This document shows positions 1 through 9,528 of a stretch of DNA of 36,870 bases, in pieces (positions within the stretch are counted from its first letter, which is position 1; each line of letters starts with the position of its first letter). A program made the translations under genes and the position numbers. This DNA is from Gemmatimonadaceae bacterium. GTDB lineage: Bacteria; Gemmatimonadota; Gemmatimonadetes; Gemmatimonadales; Gemmatimonadaceae. The stretch spans positions 1 to 36,870 of the forward strand of contig JAIBBJ010000082.1 of the NCBI GenBank assembly GCA_019694735.1, in the 5' to 3' direction. The notes beneath the pieces are model-generated. The model had not been told where the DNA came from. It searched no databases and saw nothing but the letters and a program-made list of their open reading frames with translations.

Positions 1-1
1 G

Positions 2-520
2 CCCGTCCCGCCGCCGATGGCACCGCCACGCCGGTCGCCGGCGACGCCGACCCCGGCGGCCGCGCCGGCCGCGCCGGTGGCGCCCCCGCCGGCCATTGCT
101 GCGCCGCCCGCGCCTCGGGTCAGCATGCCCACGCCGGCCCCCGCTGCCCCCGCTGCGCCTGCTGCGCCCGCGCCGTCCGGTCCGACTGGGACCCCGGCGC
201 GCGGCAGCATCGCCGTCCCGGCGGAAGGGCGTGCGTCGTCGGCGACGCCGCGTCGGGGTATCAATCCCTTCCTCAACAACGACCCGAACCAGAAGGGGCG
301 CCGGCTCGCGCGCGCGCTCGTGTCCGACATGATCGCGTACCAGCCCGGGAAGCGCGAGGAAGGGCTTGCGAATGGCACGCTCAAGGATCTGTTCCGCGAG
401 GAGATCAAGAAGAGCTACGAGGAGTACGTCGACCAGATCGGGAAGGAGTTCGCGGAGAGCACGTCGCACTTCGCGGACGCCCTCAACGACCTGCTGGCCG
501 GCGGGCAGAAGATGTTCTAG
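2..520 (+). CDS. C-terminal part of an Ala/Pro-rich hypothetical protein (5' end outside window)
   Basis: The reading frame is open to the left edge, so this is probably the end of a longer protein. An in-frame ATG at 17 exists but has no Shine-Dalgarno sequence and lies inside a Pro/Ala run. About 75 residues of low-complexity Ala/Pro/Thr sequence are followed by about 80 residues of normal composition, with a conserved-looking helical segment (RRLARALVSDMIAYQPGKR) rich in charged residues and ending KMF. The Pro/Ala part looks like a flexible linker between an unseen N-terminal domain and this helical C-terminal domain. No catalytic motif is visible and I do not assign a function. The helical tail vaguely recalls C-termini of proteins with an N-terminal zinc ribbon, but that is a memory-based guess. 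It ends 140 bases before prfB and is probably not part of that operon. Confidence 0.6.
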   Translation, partial: PVPPPMAPPRRSPATPTPAAAPAAPVAPPPAIAAPPAPRVSMPTPAPAAPAAPAAPAPSGPTGTPARGSIAVPAEGRASSATPRRGINPFLNNDPNQKGRRLARALVSDMIAYQPGKREEGLANGTLKDLFREEIKKSYEEYVDQIGKEFAESTSHFADALNDLLAGGQKMF

Positions 521-602
521 GGCACGGACGCCGGCGGACGCCATCGGAGTGTGGGGCAGTGCCTCCCGCGCACCCACCCGGCTATCTTCCGTCGTACGCT
601 GG

Positions 603-635
603 GCGAGCCGGTCCCCATCCGTGGGGCCGGCTCGC
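603..635 (+). promoter_or_regulatory. Strong hairpin in the prfB leader
   Basis: Thirteen base pairs (603-611 plus 613-616 with 623-635) form a stem with a single bulged T at 612 and a six-base loop. No T-run follows, so it is a poor intrinsic terminator. It lies 25 bases before the prfB start and downstream of a possible -10 (TATCTT, 583-588; no good -35 seen). It could be a leader structure of prfB or a Rho-assisted end of the preceding gene. Confidence 0.45.
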
Positions 636-660
636 ACCGCATCCGACCCAGGATCCCCGC

Positions 661-1780
661 ATGGCCGACTCCCCGCATCTCACCGCCCTCCGCCACGACG
701 AGAGCCGCCTCGCCGAGCTCCGGAGGTACCTTTGACCTCGGGCGCAAGCGCGAGCGCCTGAGCGCCCTCGAGGGCGACATGGCCGACCCGGCCTTCTGGA
801 ACGCCCAGGAGCGTGCCCGGGAGGTCGTCCAGGAGGTCAAGACGCTGAAAGGGTGGATCGAGCCGCACGACCGGCTCCTCGGTCGCATCCAGAGCACGGT
901 CGAGCTCGTCGAGCTCCTGGCGCTGGAGCCGGACGCGGCGATGGAGGCGGAGGTCGCGCGCGAGACGGGGACGATCCGTGAGGAGGTGGACGCGTTCGAG
1001 CTCAAGTCGCTGCTGCAGGGGCGCGATGACTTCCGGGACGCGCAGCTCGAGATCAGCGCCGGAGCGGGCGGCACCGAGGCCCAGGACTGGGCGCAGATGC
1101 TGATGCGGATGTACACGCGCTGGGCGGAGCGGAAGGGCTTCACCGTCGAGATCATCGACCTCTCGGAGGGGGAGGAAGCGGGGATCAAGGGCGCGGTGCT
1201 CGAGATCAAGGGGGAGTACGCGTACGGCTTCCTGCGGCCGGAGAGCGGGGTGCACCGGCTCGTCCGCATCTCGCCGTTCGACTCGCAGGCGCGCCGGCAC
1301 ACGAGCTTCGCGTCGGTGTTCGTGTATCCGGTCGTCAACGAGGAGATCAACATCGAGATCCGGGACGACGACCTGAAGATCGATGTCTACCGGGCGTCGG
1401 GTGCCGGCGGCCAGCACGTGAACAAGACGAGCTCGGCGGTGCGGATCACGCACCTGCCGACCGGCATCGTCGTCGCATCGCAGCAGGAGCGGTCGCAGTT
1501 CAAGAACAAGGCGACCGCGATGAAGCAGCTCAAGAACAAGCTCTACCAGCGCGAGGCGGAGAAGCAGGCCGCGGTGAAGGCGGCGATGGACGCGAACAAG
1601 CAGGACGTGACCTTCGGCTCGCAGATCCGCAGCTACGTCTTCCAGCCGTACACGATGGTGAACGACCATCGGACCGAGTTGAAGCTGACCGATGTGCACA
1701 AGGTGATGGACGGGGCGATCGACCCGTTCATCCAGGCCTTCCTCAAGCAGAACGGCGCCGCGGGCGGCGCGGCGGCGTAG
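661..1780 (+). CDS. prfB: Peptide chain release factor 2 (RF2), expressed by programmed +1 frameshift
   Basis: RF2 reads UGA and UAA stop codons and triggers release of the finished peptide on the ribosome. The zero frame starts at ATG 661, encodes 24 residues and ends at an in-frame TGA (733-735). Reading then continues in the +1 frame from 734, giving a 372-residue protein. The joined sequence (ELRRYL then DLGRKRERL) matches the RF2 N-terminus, whereas an ORF taken in the +1 frame alone starts too early with an unrelated leader. By position, SPF (about 204-206), the stop-codon-reading tripeptide, and GGQ (about 249-251), the catalytic loop, fall almost exactly where they do in E. coli RF2. 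Regulation is the classic autogenous loop: scarce RF2 causes slow termination at the UGA and so more frameshifting. lysS follows after 3 bases, the same gene order as in E. coli. Confidence 0.96.
721..736 (+). promoter_or_regulatory. Programmed +1 frameshift site of prfB
   Basis: An internal Shine-Dalgarno-like CGGAGG (721-726) is followed by three bases (TAC) and then the slippery CTT TGA C (730-736). The order and the three-base spacing are those of the E. coli prfB site. The ribosome pauses at the UGA, the anti-Shine-Dalgarno pairs upstream, and the peptidyl-tRNA on CUU slips forward one base to UUU, so reading resumes at GAC (734). Confidence 0.95.
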
Positions 1781-1783
1781 CCG

Positions 1784-3307
1784 ATGAGCGACGAACTCAA
1801 CTTCGTGATGCAGGCGCGCCGCGAGAAGCTCGCGGCGCTCGAGGCGGCGGGGGTGGCGCCGTTCGCCTACGCCTTCGACCGGACGCACCAGTGCGTCCCC
1901 GCCGCGGCGCTGCTCCCGGCGGACGCGGAGGAGGGCCCGGTGGTGCAGCTGGCTGGGCGGATCGTCGCGTGGCGCGGCCACGGCAAGACGGTCTTCGCGC
2001 ACCTGGCCGACGAGTCGGGGCGCCTGCAGCTGTACTTCCGGAAGGACCAGCTGGGCGAGGCGGTCTTCGCCGTGCTCCAGTACTTCGATCTCGGCGACGT
2101 GATCGGTGTCCACGGCCCGCTGTTCCGCACGCGGACCGGCGAGGTGACGGTGCGGGTCGATCGCGTGGAACTGCTCGCCAAGTCGCTGCGGCCGCTCCCG
2201 TTCGGGAAGGAAGAGGTCGTCGATGGCACGCCGGTCCGGCACTCGGGCTTCGCGGACGGCGAGCAGCGTTCGCGGCAGCGCTACGCCGACCTCGCGGTGC
2301 ATCCGGAGGTGCGCCGACATTTCGTCGCGCGGTCGCGCATGGTGTCCGCCATCCGGCGGGCGCTCGACGGGCTCGGCTACCTCGAAGTCGAGACGCCCGT
2401 GCTCCAGCCGCTCTACGGGGGCGCGGCGGCGAAGCCGTTCACGACGCATCACAACGCGCTCGACATGCCGCTCTACCTGCGCATCGCCGACGAACTGTAC
2501 CTCAAGCGGCTGATCGTGGGCGGGATGGACCGCGTGTACGAGATCGGGCACGACTTCCGGAACGAGGGCATCGACCGGACGCACAACCCCGAGTTCACGA
2601 TGCTGGAGTTCTACGAGGCGTACGCCGACTACTCCGTGATGATGGGCCGCGTCGAGCAGTTGCTGATCGGCGCGGCGGCGGCGGTGCGCGACGTGCTCGG
2701 GGACGGGGCGCGGGCGCGCATGGACGGGACCGAGGCCGGCCCGGTCCCCACCTTCGTGACGCCGTTCCCCCGGATCGAGTGGGTGCCCGCGCTCTCGGCC
2801 GGGCTCGGCGTCCCCGATGTCCTGGCGCTGGACGACGCGGCGCTGCGTCGCGCGGCCGAGCGGGCGGGCGTACATGACATCGCCCGGCTCTCCCGGCCGA
2901 AGCTGCTGGACGAGCTCTTCCAGGCGCACGTCGAGTCGCGCATCGAGGCGCCGACGTTCGTCGTGGACTACCCGGTCGAGCTGTCGCCGCTGGCGAAGCC
3001 GCACCGGACGAAGCCGGGGCTGACCGAGCGCTTCGAGCTCTTCGCGAAGGGGAAGGAGCTCGCGAACGCGTTCTCCGAGCTCAACGACCCGATCGACCAG
3101 CGCGGCCGATTCGAGGCGCAGGCGCGCCTCAAGGCCGCCGGTGACGAGGAGGCGACGGGCGTGGACGAGGACTACCTGCGCGCGATGGAGTACGGGATGC
3201 CGCCCACCGGAGGCGTCGGCATCGGGCTCGACCGCCTGTTCATGTACCTCACGGACACGCCGCACATCCGCGACGTGATCCTCTTCCCCCTGATGCGCCC
3301 CGAGTGA
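1784..3307 (+). CDS. lysS: Lysyl-tRNA synthetase, class II
   Basis: Charges tRNA-Lys with lysine in the cytoplasm. The 507-residue protein has the expected class II layout: an OB-fold anticodon-binding domain (about residues 54-133), motif 1 (about 198-207, [10 protein letters not shown]), motif 2 (about 258-277, beginning FRNEGID) and motif 3 near the C-terminus ([11 protein letters not shown]). Length is normal for bacterial LysS. The ATG at 1784 lies 3 bases after the prfB stop with no clear ribosome-binding site, so translation is probably coupled to prfB. The last four bases (GTGA) are shared with the next gene. Confidence 0.97.
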   Translation: MSDELNFVMQARREKLAALEAAGVAPFAYAFDRTHQCVPAAALLPADAEEGPVVQLAGRIVAWRGHGKTVFAHLADESGRLQLYFRKDQLGEAVFAVLQYFDLGDVIGVHGPLFRTRTGEVTVRVDRVELLAKSLRPLPFGKEEVVDGTPVRHSGFADGEQRSRQRYADLAVHPEVRRHFVARSRMVSAIRRALDGLGYLEVETPVLQPLYGGAAAKPFTTHHNALDMPLYLRIADELYLKRLIVGGMDRVYEIGHDFRNEGIDRTHNPEFTMLEFYEAYADYSVMMGRVEQLLIGAAAAVRDVLGDGARARMDGTEAGPVPTFVTPFPRIEWVPALSAGLGVPDVLALDDAALRRAAERAGVHDIARLSRPKLLDELFQAHVESRIEAPTFVVDYPVELSPLAKPHRTKPGLTERFELFAKGKELANAFSELNDPIDQRGRFEAQARLKAAGDEEATGVDEDYLRAMEYGMPPTGGVGIGLDRLFMYLTDTPHIRDVILFPLMRPE

Positions 3308-4560
3308 CCGCCCGCACGCGCCTCGAGCTCGCCATCGCGTGGCGCTACCTGCGCAGCCGCCGCGGGTCGCGGCTGCTCTCGTTCATCTCGGTGATCGCGG
3401 TCGCCGGGGTGGTCGTCGGCGTCAGCGCGCTCGTGGTGATCATGGGCGTGATGAACGGCCTGCAGACGGACCTCCGCGAGAAGATCCTCGTCGGCAGCCC
3501 GGACATCCGGGTGCTCACGTACGGGGCCGACCTCCGGATGGAACGCTGGGACGAGGTCCTGGCGAAGGTCCGGGCCGTCGAGGGCGTCGTGCAGGCGGCG
3601 CCGTTCGTCGTGCACCAGGGGCTCGCGACCAGCGGGACGACCTACACGGAGGCGATCTCGGTCGCCGGCATCATCCCGGGCGACTCGGGCTCGGCGCAGG
3701 TCACCACCATCCGGGACCACGCGACGGCCGGCGACTTCACGTTCGACACGCCGGACGGCGAGCGGCGCGGCGCGGTGCTGGGCGCGCTGCTCGCGCAGCG
3801 GCTGAACGCGGTGCCGGGCACGGCACTGCGGCTGATCACCGCGAACGGCGAGATCAACCCCCTGCTCGGCGTGGTGATCCCGCGCTCGGTCGAGTTCGAG
3901 GTCACCGGGATCTTCGAGACCGGGATGTACGAGTACGACAACGCGTACGTCTACGTCGACCTCGACCGCGCGCGCGAGTTCGCAGGCATCGGCGAGGCGG
4001 TCACCGGCATCGAGATCCGGACCACCGACCGCTGGGCCGCGCCGGTCGTCGCGGCCCGGCTCGATTCGGTGCTCGGTCCCTCCTACTTCACGCGCGACTG
4101 GCAGCAGCAGAACAGTTCGCTCTTCCGCGCGTTGAAGCTCGAGAAGCTCGGCATGGCGGTCATCCTCGGGCTGATCATCATGGTCGCCGCGTTCAACATC
4201 GTCTCGACCCTGACGATGGTGGTGCGCGACAAGACCCGCGAGATCGGCATCCTGAAGGCGATGGGCCTCCGCGCCGACTCGGTGCGGACGATCTTCCTCC
4301 TGCAGGGGCTCTTCATCGGGCTGGTGGGGACCAGCGTCGGGCTCGCGCAGGGCGTGCTCGTCGGGATCGTGCTCGAGCGCGGCAAGCTCATCGCGCTCGA
4401 CCCGTCGGTGTACTTCATCGACCACCTCCCGGTGCTGCTGGATCCAACGGACATCGCGCTGATCGCGCTGCTCAGCGTCGGCGTCGCGGTCCTCGCGACC
4501 CTGCATCCCGCCGGCGTGGCGTCGCGCCTCTTCCCGATCGAGGCCATCCGCAGCGAATGA
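3304..4560 (+). CDS. lolE: LolC/LolE-type lipoprotein-releasing ABC transporter permease
   Basis: Inner-membrane subunit of the Lol exporter, which extracts mature lipoproteins from the inner membrane and passes them to a periplasmic carrier. The protein has 418 residues: one N-terminal membrane helix (about 24-50), a large periplasmic domain, then three membrane helices (about 283-307, 329-358 and 383-402). This is the MacB/FtsX-type fold of LolC/E. The cytoplasmic [13 protein letters not shown] segment (about 309-321) is the usual contact with the ATPase. The start is GTG 3304, overlapping the lysS stop as GTGA. Only one permease gene is present, so the transporter may be a homodimer, or the second subunit may be elsewhere. 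LolC versus LolE cannot be told from sequence alone; the symbol marks the family. Confidence 0.88.
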   Translation: MTARTRLELAIAWRYLRSRRGSRLLSFISVIAVAGVVVGVSALVVIMGVMNGLQTDLREKILVGSPDIRVLTYGADLRMERWDEVLAKVRAVEGVVQAAPFVVHQGLATSGTTYTEAISVAGIIPGDSGSAQVTTIRDHATAGDFTFDTPDGERRGAVLGALLAQRLNAVPGTALRLITANGEINPLLGVVIPRSVEFEVTGIFETGMYEYDNAYVYVDLDRAREFAGIGEAVTGIEIRTTDRWAAPVVAARLDSVLGPSYFTRDWQQQNSSLFRALKLEKLGMAVILGLIIMVAAFNIVSTLTMVVRDKTREIGILKAMGLRADSVRTIFLLQGLFIGLVGTSVGLAQGVLVGIVLERGKLIALDPSVYFIDHLPVLLDPTDIALIALLSVGVAVLATLHPAGVASRLFPIEAIRSE

Positions 4561-5381
4561 CGGGCGCTCCGGTGGATGGGCCGACACCCGATGCCGCCGC
4601 GCCGGCGGCCGAGAGCGCCGTCGGCGCCGCGGGGGCCGCTCCGGCAGTCGAGGCGGGGGACGCGACGGGGTCTCCGACGGCCACTCCGGTGCTCGCGGCC
4701 GAGGGGGTGGTGAAGGCGTACCGCGGCGGCGACGGCTCCCGGTTGCTCGTGCTCGACGGGGTGGACCTGCGCGTGGCGCGGGGGGAGATGGTCGCGGTGG
4801 TGGGGGCGAGCGGGGCCGGGAAGAGCACATTCCTCCACGTGCTCGGCGCGCTCGACCGTCCCGACGCGGGGGAGGTGCGGCTGGGCGGGGTCTCCACGCG
4901 CACGGCCTCCGACGAAGCGCTCGCCGCATTGCGCAACCGGACGGTCGGCTTCGTCTTCCAGTTCCACCACCTGCTGAAGGAGTTCTCCGCCCTCGAGAAC
5001 GTCATGATGCCGCTGCGGATCGCCGAGGTGCCGGTGGCCGAAGCGCGCGAGCGGGCGGCGGCCCTCCTGGCGCGCGTGGGGCTCGCGGCGCGCGCCCACC
5101 ATCGCCCGGCGGAGCTCTCGGGCGGTGAGCAGCAGCGTGCGGCCGTCGCGCGCGCGCTCGCGGCGGACCCGCCGCTCCTGCTCGCCGACGAGCCGTCGGG
5201 GAACCTCGACCACCAGAACGCCGAGCGGCTGCATGCGCTCTTCGCGGAACTCACGGCGGAACTGGCGGTCGGGGTCGTGGTCGTGACGCACAACCGCTCG
5301 CTGGCCGCGCGTGCCGGGCGTATCCTCCATCTGGAGGACGGCCGCCTGCGGCCGGCCACGCCGGCGGAGGGAGGGGTCTGA
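4557..5381 (+). CDS. lolD: Lipoprotein-releasing system ATP-binding protein
   Basis: ATPase that powers the LolC/E permease encoded just upstream. Walker A (GASGAGKST, 83-91), Q-loop (Q135), signature (LSGGEQQ, 187-193), Walker B (LLLADEP, 207-213) and the H-loop His245 are all present. The FHHLLKEFSALENVMMPL stretch is typical of LolD/MacB/FtsE-type ATPases. The ATG at 4557 overlaps the permease stop as ATGA. It gives an unusual Ala/Pro/Gly-rich N-terminal tail of about 44 residues ahead of the ABC domain. A later in-frame GTG (4572) would remove only five residues, so the tail appears genuine. Total length is 274 residues, against about 230 for E. coli LolD. Confidence 0.92.
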   Translation: MTGAPVDGPTPDAAAPAAESAVGAAGAAPAVEAGDATGSPTATPVLAAEGVVKAYRGGDGSRLLVLDGVDLRVARGEMVAVVGASGAGKSTFLHVLGALDRPDAGEVRLGGVSTRTASDEALAALRNRTVGFVFQFHHLLKEFSALENVMMPLRIAEVPVAEARERAAALLARVGLAARAHHRPAELSGGEQQRAAVARALAADPPLLLADEPSGNLDHQNAERLHALFAELTAELAVGVVVVTHNRSLAARAGRILHLEDGRLRPATPAEGGV

Positions 5382-5866
5382 TGCTCTGCGAACAGTGCAA
5401 GGAACTCGAGGCCCGCGTGCACCTCACGCAGATCGTCGAGAACGCCGTGACGCACGTGCACCTGTGCGAGCGGTGCGCGGCGGAGCGCGGGATCGAGACC
5501 GGGGCTCCGGAGCCGAAGCACCCGCTCGGGGACTTCCTCCAGGCGGTGCAGCAGCAGGCGGCCCAGCTGCCCGGGGACGCGGCGCGCTGTGCCTACTGCG
5601 GTACGTCGCTGCGCGAGTTCCGCGCCAGCGGCAAGCTCGGTTGCGCGCACTGCTATGCCGCGTTCGAGCAGAGCCTGCGCGAGCTCCTGCGCCGCGTGCA
5701 CGGGTCGGTGCGGCATCAAGGCTGGCAGTATGAGGTCCGTGACCCCGAGGTCATGACGCGCACGCAGCGGCTCGATGCCCTCCGCGACAAGCTGCAGAAG
5801 GCGGTCGCGGAGGAGGCGTTCGAGCTGGCGGCGTCGCTGCGCGACGAGATCCGGGGGCTCGAATGA
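5381..5866 (+). CDS. mcsA: McsA, zinc-binding activator of the arginine kinase McsB
   Basis: McsA activates and partners McsB in tagging proteins with phosphoarginine and in delivering them to ClpC. The 161-residue protein has four CxxC pairs (C3/C6, C29/C32, C70/C73, C88/C91), expected to bind zinc. A C-terminal UVR motif follows (about 125-160), containing FELAASLRDEIRGLE. This is the family architecture, slightly shorter than B. subtilis McsA. The ATG shares one base with the lolD stop and is preceded by a good Shine-Dalgarno (GGAGGGAGG). It overlaps mcsB by ATGA. No ctsR repressor gene is found in front, unlike the Firmicute operon. Confidence 0.92.
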   Translation: MLCEQCKELEARVHLTQIVENAVTHVHLCERCAAERGIETGAPEPKHPLGDFLQAVQQQAAQLPGDAARCAYCGTSLREFRASGKLGCAHCYAAFEQSLRELLRRVHGSVRHQGWQYEVRDPEVMTRTQRLDALRDKLQKAVAEEAFELAASLRDEIRGLE

Positions 5867-6954
5867 CGCTCGACCTGAGCCTCATCCCGGACGGCGGGCT
5901 GCACTGGCTCGCGGCCTCCGGGGAGCACGCGGGGATCGTCCTCTCGTCCCGCATCCGGCTCGCGCGCAACCTCGCGGGGTTCGCCTTCCCGCCGAGGGCG
6001 CGGGAGGGCGAGCGGCTGCGCGTGCTGCACCAGCTGCGGAGCGCGGCGGGGCGCGTCCCGTCCCTGCGTGACGCCGCGTGCATCCGGGTGGACGAGTGTA
6101 CGCCCCAGGAGCGGCAACTGCTCCACGAGCGGCATCTCGTGAGCCGGGAGCTCGCCGGGCTTGAGCACGGGCCCGGCGCGCTCGGGGTGGCCGCCGGGGC
6201 GGTGCTCCTGACCGGCGAGGCTGGGGTGATGGTGAACGAGGAGGACCACATCCGGCTGCAGGTGTTCCGGTCGGGGTTCGACATCGCCGGGGCACTGCGG
6301 GAGTCGGAGCGGCTCGACCGGGAGCTCGGGGCGGAGGTCCCCTACGCATGGCACCGGGAGTTCGGGTACCTGACGGCCTGCCCCACCAACACGGGCACCG
6401 GGATGCGGGCGTCCGTCTTGATCCATCTCCCGGGATTGGTGCTCACGCAGGAGATCGCCAAGGTGCTGCAGGGGCTGCAGCACATGGGGCTCACCTACCG
6501 GGGGCTCTACGGTGAAGGGAGCGACGTGCTCGGGAATCTCTTCCAGATCTCGAACCAGACGACCCTGGGCCGGTCGGAGGACGAGCTGGCGGACCAGCTG
6601 GTCCGCGTCGTCCGGCGGGTGATCGAGCGGGAGGAGGAGGCGCGTCGTGTCCTGTTGCGGGACGCGGGTTATATTATCGAGGACAAGCTCTGGCGCGCGT
6701 TCGGGACGCTCCGGCATGCCCGGACCCTTCCGGCGGATGAGGCGATGAACCTCCTCAGCGGGGTCCGGCTGGCGGCGGGCCTGAACCTGCTTCCGGGGCT
6801 CAGTGTATACACGCTCAACAAGCTCCTGATCTTCAGCCAGACGGCGCACTTGGCCCATGCAGAGGGGCGGGTGCTGACCGAGGGCGAGGCGAACCTGGCG
6901 CGGGCCAAGTACGTGCGCACGGTGCTCGCCAACGAGGCGAAGCTCCCCGGCTGA
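5863..6954 (+). CDS. mcsB: Protein-arginine kinase McsB
   Basis: Phosphorylates arginine side chains on proteins, marking them for ClpC-ClpP degradation in the Firmicute system. The 363-residue protein is a phosphagen-kinase-fold enzyme. It carries the nucleotide-binding SSRIRLARN (28-36), the NEEDHIR segment (125-131), the CPTNTGTGMRAS loop with the expected catalytic Cys173, and GEGSDVLGN containing the expected catalytic Glu218. Catalysis therefore looks intact. The C-terminal allosteric motif RDXXRA, known from Geobacillus/Bacillus McsB to bind phosphoarginine, is replaced by ANLARA (343-348), although the following KYVR is conserved. The gene overlaps mcsA (ATGA) and ends 28 bases before clpC. 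Confidence 0.93.
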   Translation: MTLDLSLIPDGGLHWLAASGEHAGIVLSSRIRLARNLAGFAFPPRAREGERLRVLHQLRSAAGRVPSLRDAACIRVDECTPQERQLLHERHLVSRELAGLEHGPGALGVAAGAVLLTGEAGVMVNEEDHIRLQVFRSGFDIAGALRESERLDRELGAEVPYAWHREFGYLTACPTNTGTGMRASVLIHLPGLVLTQEIAKVLQGLQHMGLTYRGLYGEGSDVLGNLFQISNQTTLGRSEDELADQLVRVVRRVIEREEEARRVLLRDAGYIIEDKLWRAFGTLRHARTLPADEAMNLLSGVRLAAGLNLLPGLSVYTLNKLLIFSQTAHLAHAEGRVLTEGEANLARAKYVRTVLANEAKLPG

Positions 6955-6982
6955 CCCGCCGGGTGGGCATCCGAGGCGACCG

Positions 6983-9475
6983 ATGAACGGCTACAACTTC
7001 ACGGAGCGGGTACGGAAGGTCCTGGCGATGGCGCGCGAGGAGGCGGCCCGCCTGCACCACGAGTACGTCGGCACCGAGCACATCCTGCTCGGGCTCATCC
7101 GTGAGGGTGAGGGGGTGGCCGCGGCGGTGCTCAACAACCTCTCCGTGGACCTCGAGGAGATCCAGCAGAAGATCGAGGACACCGTCAAGAAGGGGAAGGC
7201 GGCGCAGCCGTCGGGCCCGGACCTGCCGTACACCTCGCGGGCGAAGAAGGTGCTCGAGCTGGCGATGGGCGAGGCGCGCGAGCTGAACCACTCCTACGTC
7301 GGCACGGAGCACCTGCTCCTCGGGCTGCTGCGCGAGGAGAAGGGCATCGCGGCGCAGGTGCTGACCGAGGCGGGGGTGAACCTGGAGGCGGCGCGCGCGG
7401 AGACGCTGCGCCTGCTCGGCACCGAGATGCCGCCCGGCGGCGCCACGCCCCCGACCGGGCAGACGCCGGCGCCGGCCGCGGCGAAGGGCGGCGAGAAGAA
7501 GTCCAAGACGCCGGCGCTCGACCACTTCTGCCGCGACCTGACGCAGCTCGCGGCCGAGGGGCAGCTCGACCCGACGATCGGCCGGTTCAAGGAGATCGAG
7601 CGGGTGATGGAGGTGCTCTCGCGTCGCAAGAAGAACAACCCGGTGCTCATCGGCGAGCCGGGGGTCGGGAAGACCGCGATCGTCGAGGGCCTGGCCCAGA
7701 TGATCGCGACCAACACCTGCCCGGACTCGCTGCGCGACCACCGCGTGCTCTCGCTCGACATGGCGGCGGTCATCGCGGGGACGAAGTATCGGGGCCAGTT
7801 CGAGGAGCGGCTGAAGGCGGTGATGAACGAGATCGCGCAGAACAAGCAGATCATCCTGTTCATCGACGAGCTGCACACGCTGGTCGGGGCGGGGGCGGCG
7901 GAGGGCGCGATCGACGCGAGCAACATGCTCAAGCCGGCACTCGCGCGCGGCGAGCTGCAGTGCGTGGGCGCCTCGACCCTCAACGAGTACCGGAAGTACA
8001 TCGAGAAGGATGGCGCGCTGGAGCGCCGCTTCCAGACGGTCGTCGTGGACCCGCCCTCGATCGACGAGACGGTGGAGATCCTGAAGGGCCTGCGGGCGAA
8101 GTACGAGGACCACCACCGCGTGACCATCCCCGACGAGACGCTGGCGATCGCGGCGAAGCTCTCGGAGCGGTACATCACCGACCGGTTCCTGCCGGACAAG
8201 GCGATCGACGTGATCGACGAGGCGGGGGCCCGGGCGCGCCTCTCGGCGCAGGTGCCGCCGCCGGAGGTCGCCGACCTCAAGACCCAGCTCGAGAAGGTGA
8301 ACGCCGAGAAGGACGCCGCGGTCCGCGACCAGAACTTCGAGCGGGCGGCGGCGCTGCGCGACACGGAGCGCGAGCTGCAGGGCCAGATCCGCGCCCGGCA
8401 GGAGGAGTGGGAGCAGAAGCGGCAGTCGCTGCGGCCGGTGCTGGGCGAGGAGGAGATCGCCTTCATCGTCGGCCGCTGGACGGGCATCCCGGTGACGCGG
8501 CTGCAGGAGGCCGAGACGGCGCGCCTGCTCCGGATGGAGGAGGAGCTGCACAGCCAGGTCGTGGCCCAGGAGGACGCGATCAAGGCGATCTCGCGCTCGA
8601 TCCGCCGCAGCCGCGCGGGGCTCAAGGACCCGCGCCGCCCGATCGGCTCGTTCATCTTCTCGGGGCCCACCGGCGTCGGCAAGACCGAGCTGGCGCGCGC
8701 GCTGGCGAAGTTCCTGTTCGCCGACTCGTCGGCACTGATCCGGGTGGACATGAGCGAGTACATGGAGAAGTTCTCCGTGTCGCGGCTCATCGGCGCGCCG
8801 CCGGGGTACGTCGGCTACGAGGACTCGGGGACGCTGACCAAGGCGGTCCGCCGGAAGCCGTACTCGGTGATCCTGCTCGACGAGATCGAGAAGGCGCACC
8901 CGGACGTCTTCAACATCCTGCTGCAGGTGCTCGACGAGGGGCACCTGACGGACAACTACGGGCGGGTGATCGACTTCAAGAACACGGTCGTCATCATGAC
9001 GTCGAACGTGGGCGCGAAGGACATCACGAAGAACCGGACGCTGGGCTTCGGCGCGGCCGAGGCGACGGCGAACTTCGACCGGATCGCGGACAAGGTGAAG
9101 GAGGAGCTCCAGCACGCCTTCAACCCCGAGTTCCTCAACCGGCTCGACGACGTGATCGTGTTCCACCCGCTCGACCGCACGCACATCGCGCAGATCGTGT
9201 CGATCCTGCTCAAGGACGTGCAGAAGCGGCTCGGCGACGAGGAGCTGACGCTGCGCCTGACGGAGGGCGCGATCGACTTCCTCGTGAAGCACGGGTACGA
9301 CCAGAGTTATGGCGCGCGGCCCCTCAAGCGGGCCATCCAGCGCTGGATCGAGGACCCCCTCTCGGAGAAGATCCTCCTCGCGGAGTTCAGCCGCGGCGAC
9401 GAGATCGAGGTGGACGTCGCCGCCGACGGCACCAAGCTCGAGTTCCGGGTCCCGGCCAGCTCCCCCAAGGCCTGA
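6983..9475 (+). CDS. clpC: ClpC-type AAA+ unfoldase of the Clp protease
   Basis: Hexameric ATPase that unfolds substrates and feeds them to ClpP. The 830-residue protein shows a double Clp-N repeat (about 1-147) and a Pro/Ala linker. AAA-1 has Walker A GEPGVGKT (224-231) and Walker B ILFIDE (291-296). The middle domain carries a UVR-like coiled coil (about 431-467, [15 protein letters not shown]). AAA-2 has Walker A GPTGVGKT (561-568) and LLDE (631-634). The LGF tripeptide (687-689) sits where the ClpP-docking loop of ClpC/ClpA/ClpX lies. The short middle domain distinguishes it from ClpB. It directly follows mcsB, which supports a phosphoarginine-adaptor role. The ATG 6983 is preceded by a modest GAGG; the ClpP gene is not in this window. 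Confidence 0.96.
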   Translation: MNGYNFTERVRKVLAMAREEAARLHHEYVGTEHILLGLIREGEGVAAAVLNNLSVDLEEIQQKIEDTVKKGKAAQPSGPDLPYTSRAKKVLELAMGEARELNHSYVGTEHLLLGLLREEKGIAAQVLTEAGVNLEAARAETLRLLGTEMPPGGATPPTGQTPAPAAAKGGEKKSKTPALDHFCRDLTQLAAEGQLDPTIGRFKEIERVMEVLSRRKKNNPVLIGEPGVGKTAIVEGLAQMIATNTCPDSLRDHRVLSLDMAAVIAGTKYRGQFEERLKAVMNEIAQNKQIILFIDELHTLVGAGAAEGAIDASNMLKPALARGELQCVGASTLNEYRKYIEKDGALERRFQTVVVDPPSIDETVEILKGLRAKYEDHHRVTIPDETLAIAAKLSERYITDRFLPDKAIDVIDEAGARARLSAQVPPPEVADLKTQLEKVNAEKDAAVRDQNFERAAALRDTERELQGQIRARQEEWEQKRQSLRPVLGEEEIAFIVGRWTGIPVTRLQEAETARLLRMEEELHSQVVAQEDAIKAISRSIRRSRAGLKDPRRPIGSFIFSGPTGVGKTELARALAKFLFADSSALIRVDMSEYMEKFSVSRLIGAPPGYVGYEDSGTLTKAVRRKPYSVILLDEIEKAHPDVFNILLQVLDEGHLTDNYGRVIDFKNTVVIMTSNVGAKDITKNRTLGFGAAEATANFDRIADKVKEELQHAFNPEFLNRLDDVIVFHPLDRTHIAQIVSILLKDVQKRLGDEELTLRLTEGAIDFLVKHGYDQSYGARPLKRAIQRWIEDPLSEKILLAEFSRGDEIEVDVAADGTKLEFRVPASSPKA

Positions 9476-9504
9476 GCGCGCCACGTCCTTCCCCCGGAGC
9501 GGCG

Positions 9505-9528
9505 GGGCCGGCCTGAACGGGCCGGCCC
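9505..9528 (+). terminator. GC-rich hairpin after clpC, overlapping the bamA promoter region
   Basis: A perfect 9-base-pair stem (9505-9513 with 9520-9528) closes a six-base loop (TGAACG), 30 bases after the clpC stop. No T-run follows, so it may be a weak or Rho-assisted terminator. It sits inside the -35/spacer region of the likely bamA promoter. Confidence 0.4.

Noticed and set aside
551-733. An extended start for prfB in the +1 frame
   Set aside because: The translated stretch resembles no RF2 N-terminus and covers the leader hairpin, whereas the frameshift reading gives a perfect RF2 start.
680-3265. Very long minus-strand open frames (also 6833-9823, 9387-12029 and 15604-17013)
   Set aside because: They lie opposite well-identified genes, are rich in Arg, His and Leu, and match no family. 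They arise because GC-rich codons rarely form stops on the other strand.
6670-6675. TATATT inside mcsB as an internal promoter for clpC
   Set aside because: It encodes the Tyr-Ile-Ile of mcsB and no -35-like hexamer sits at a usable distance.
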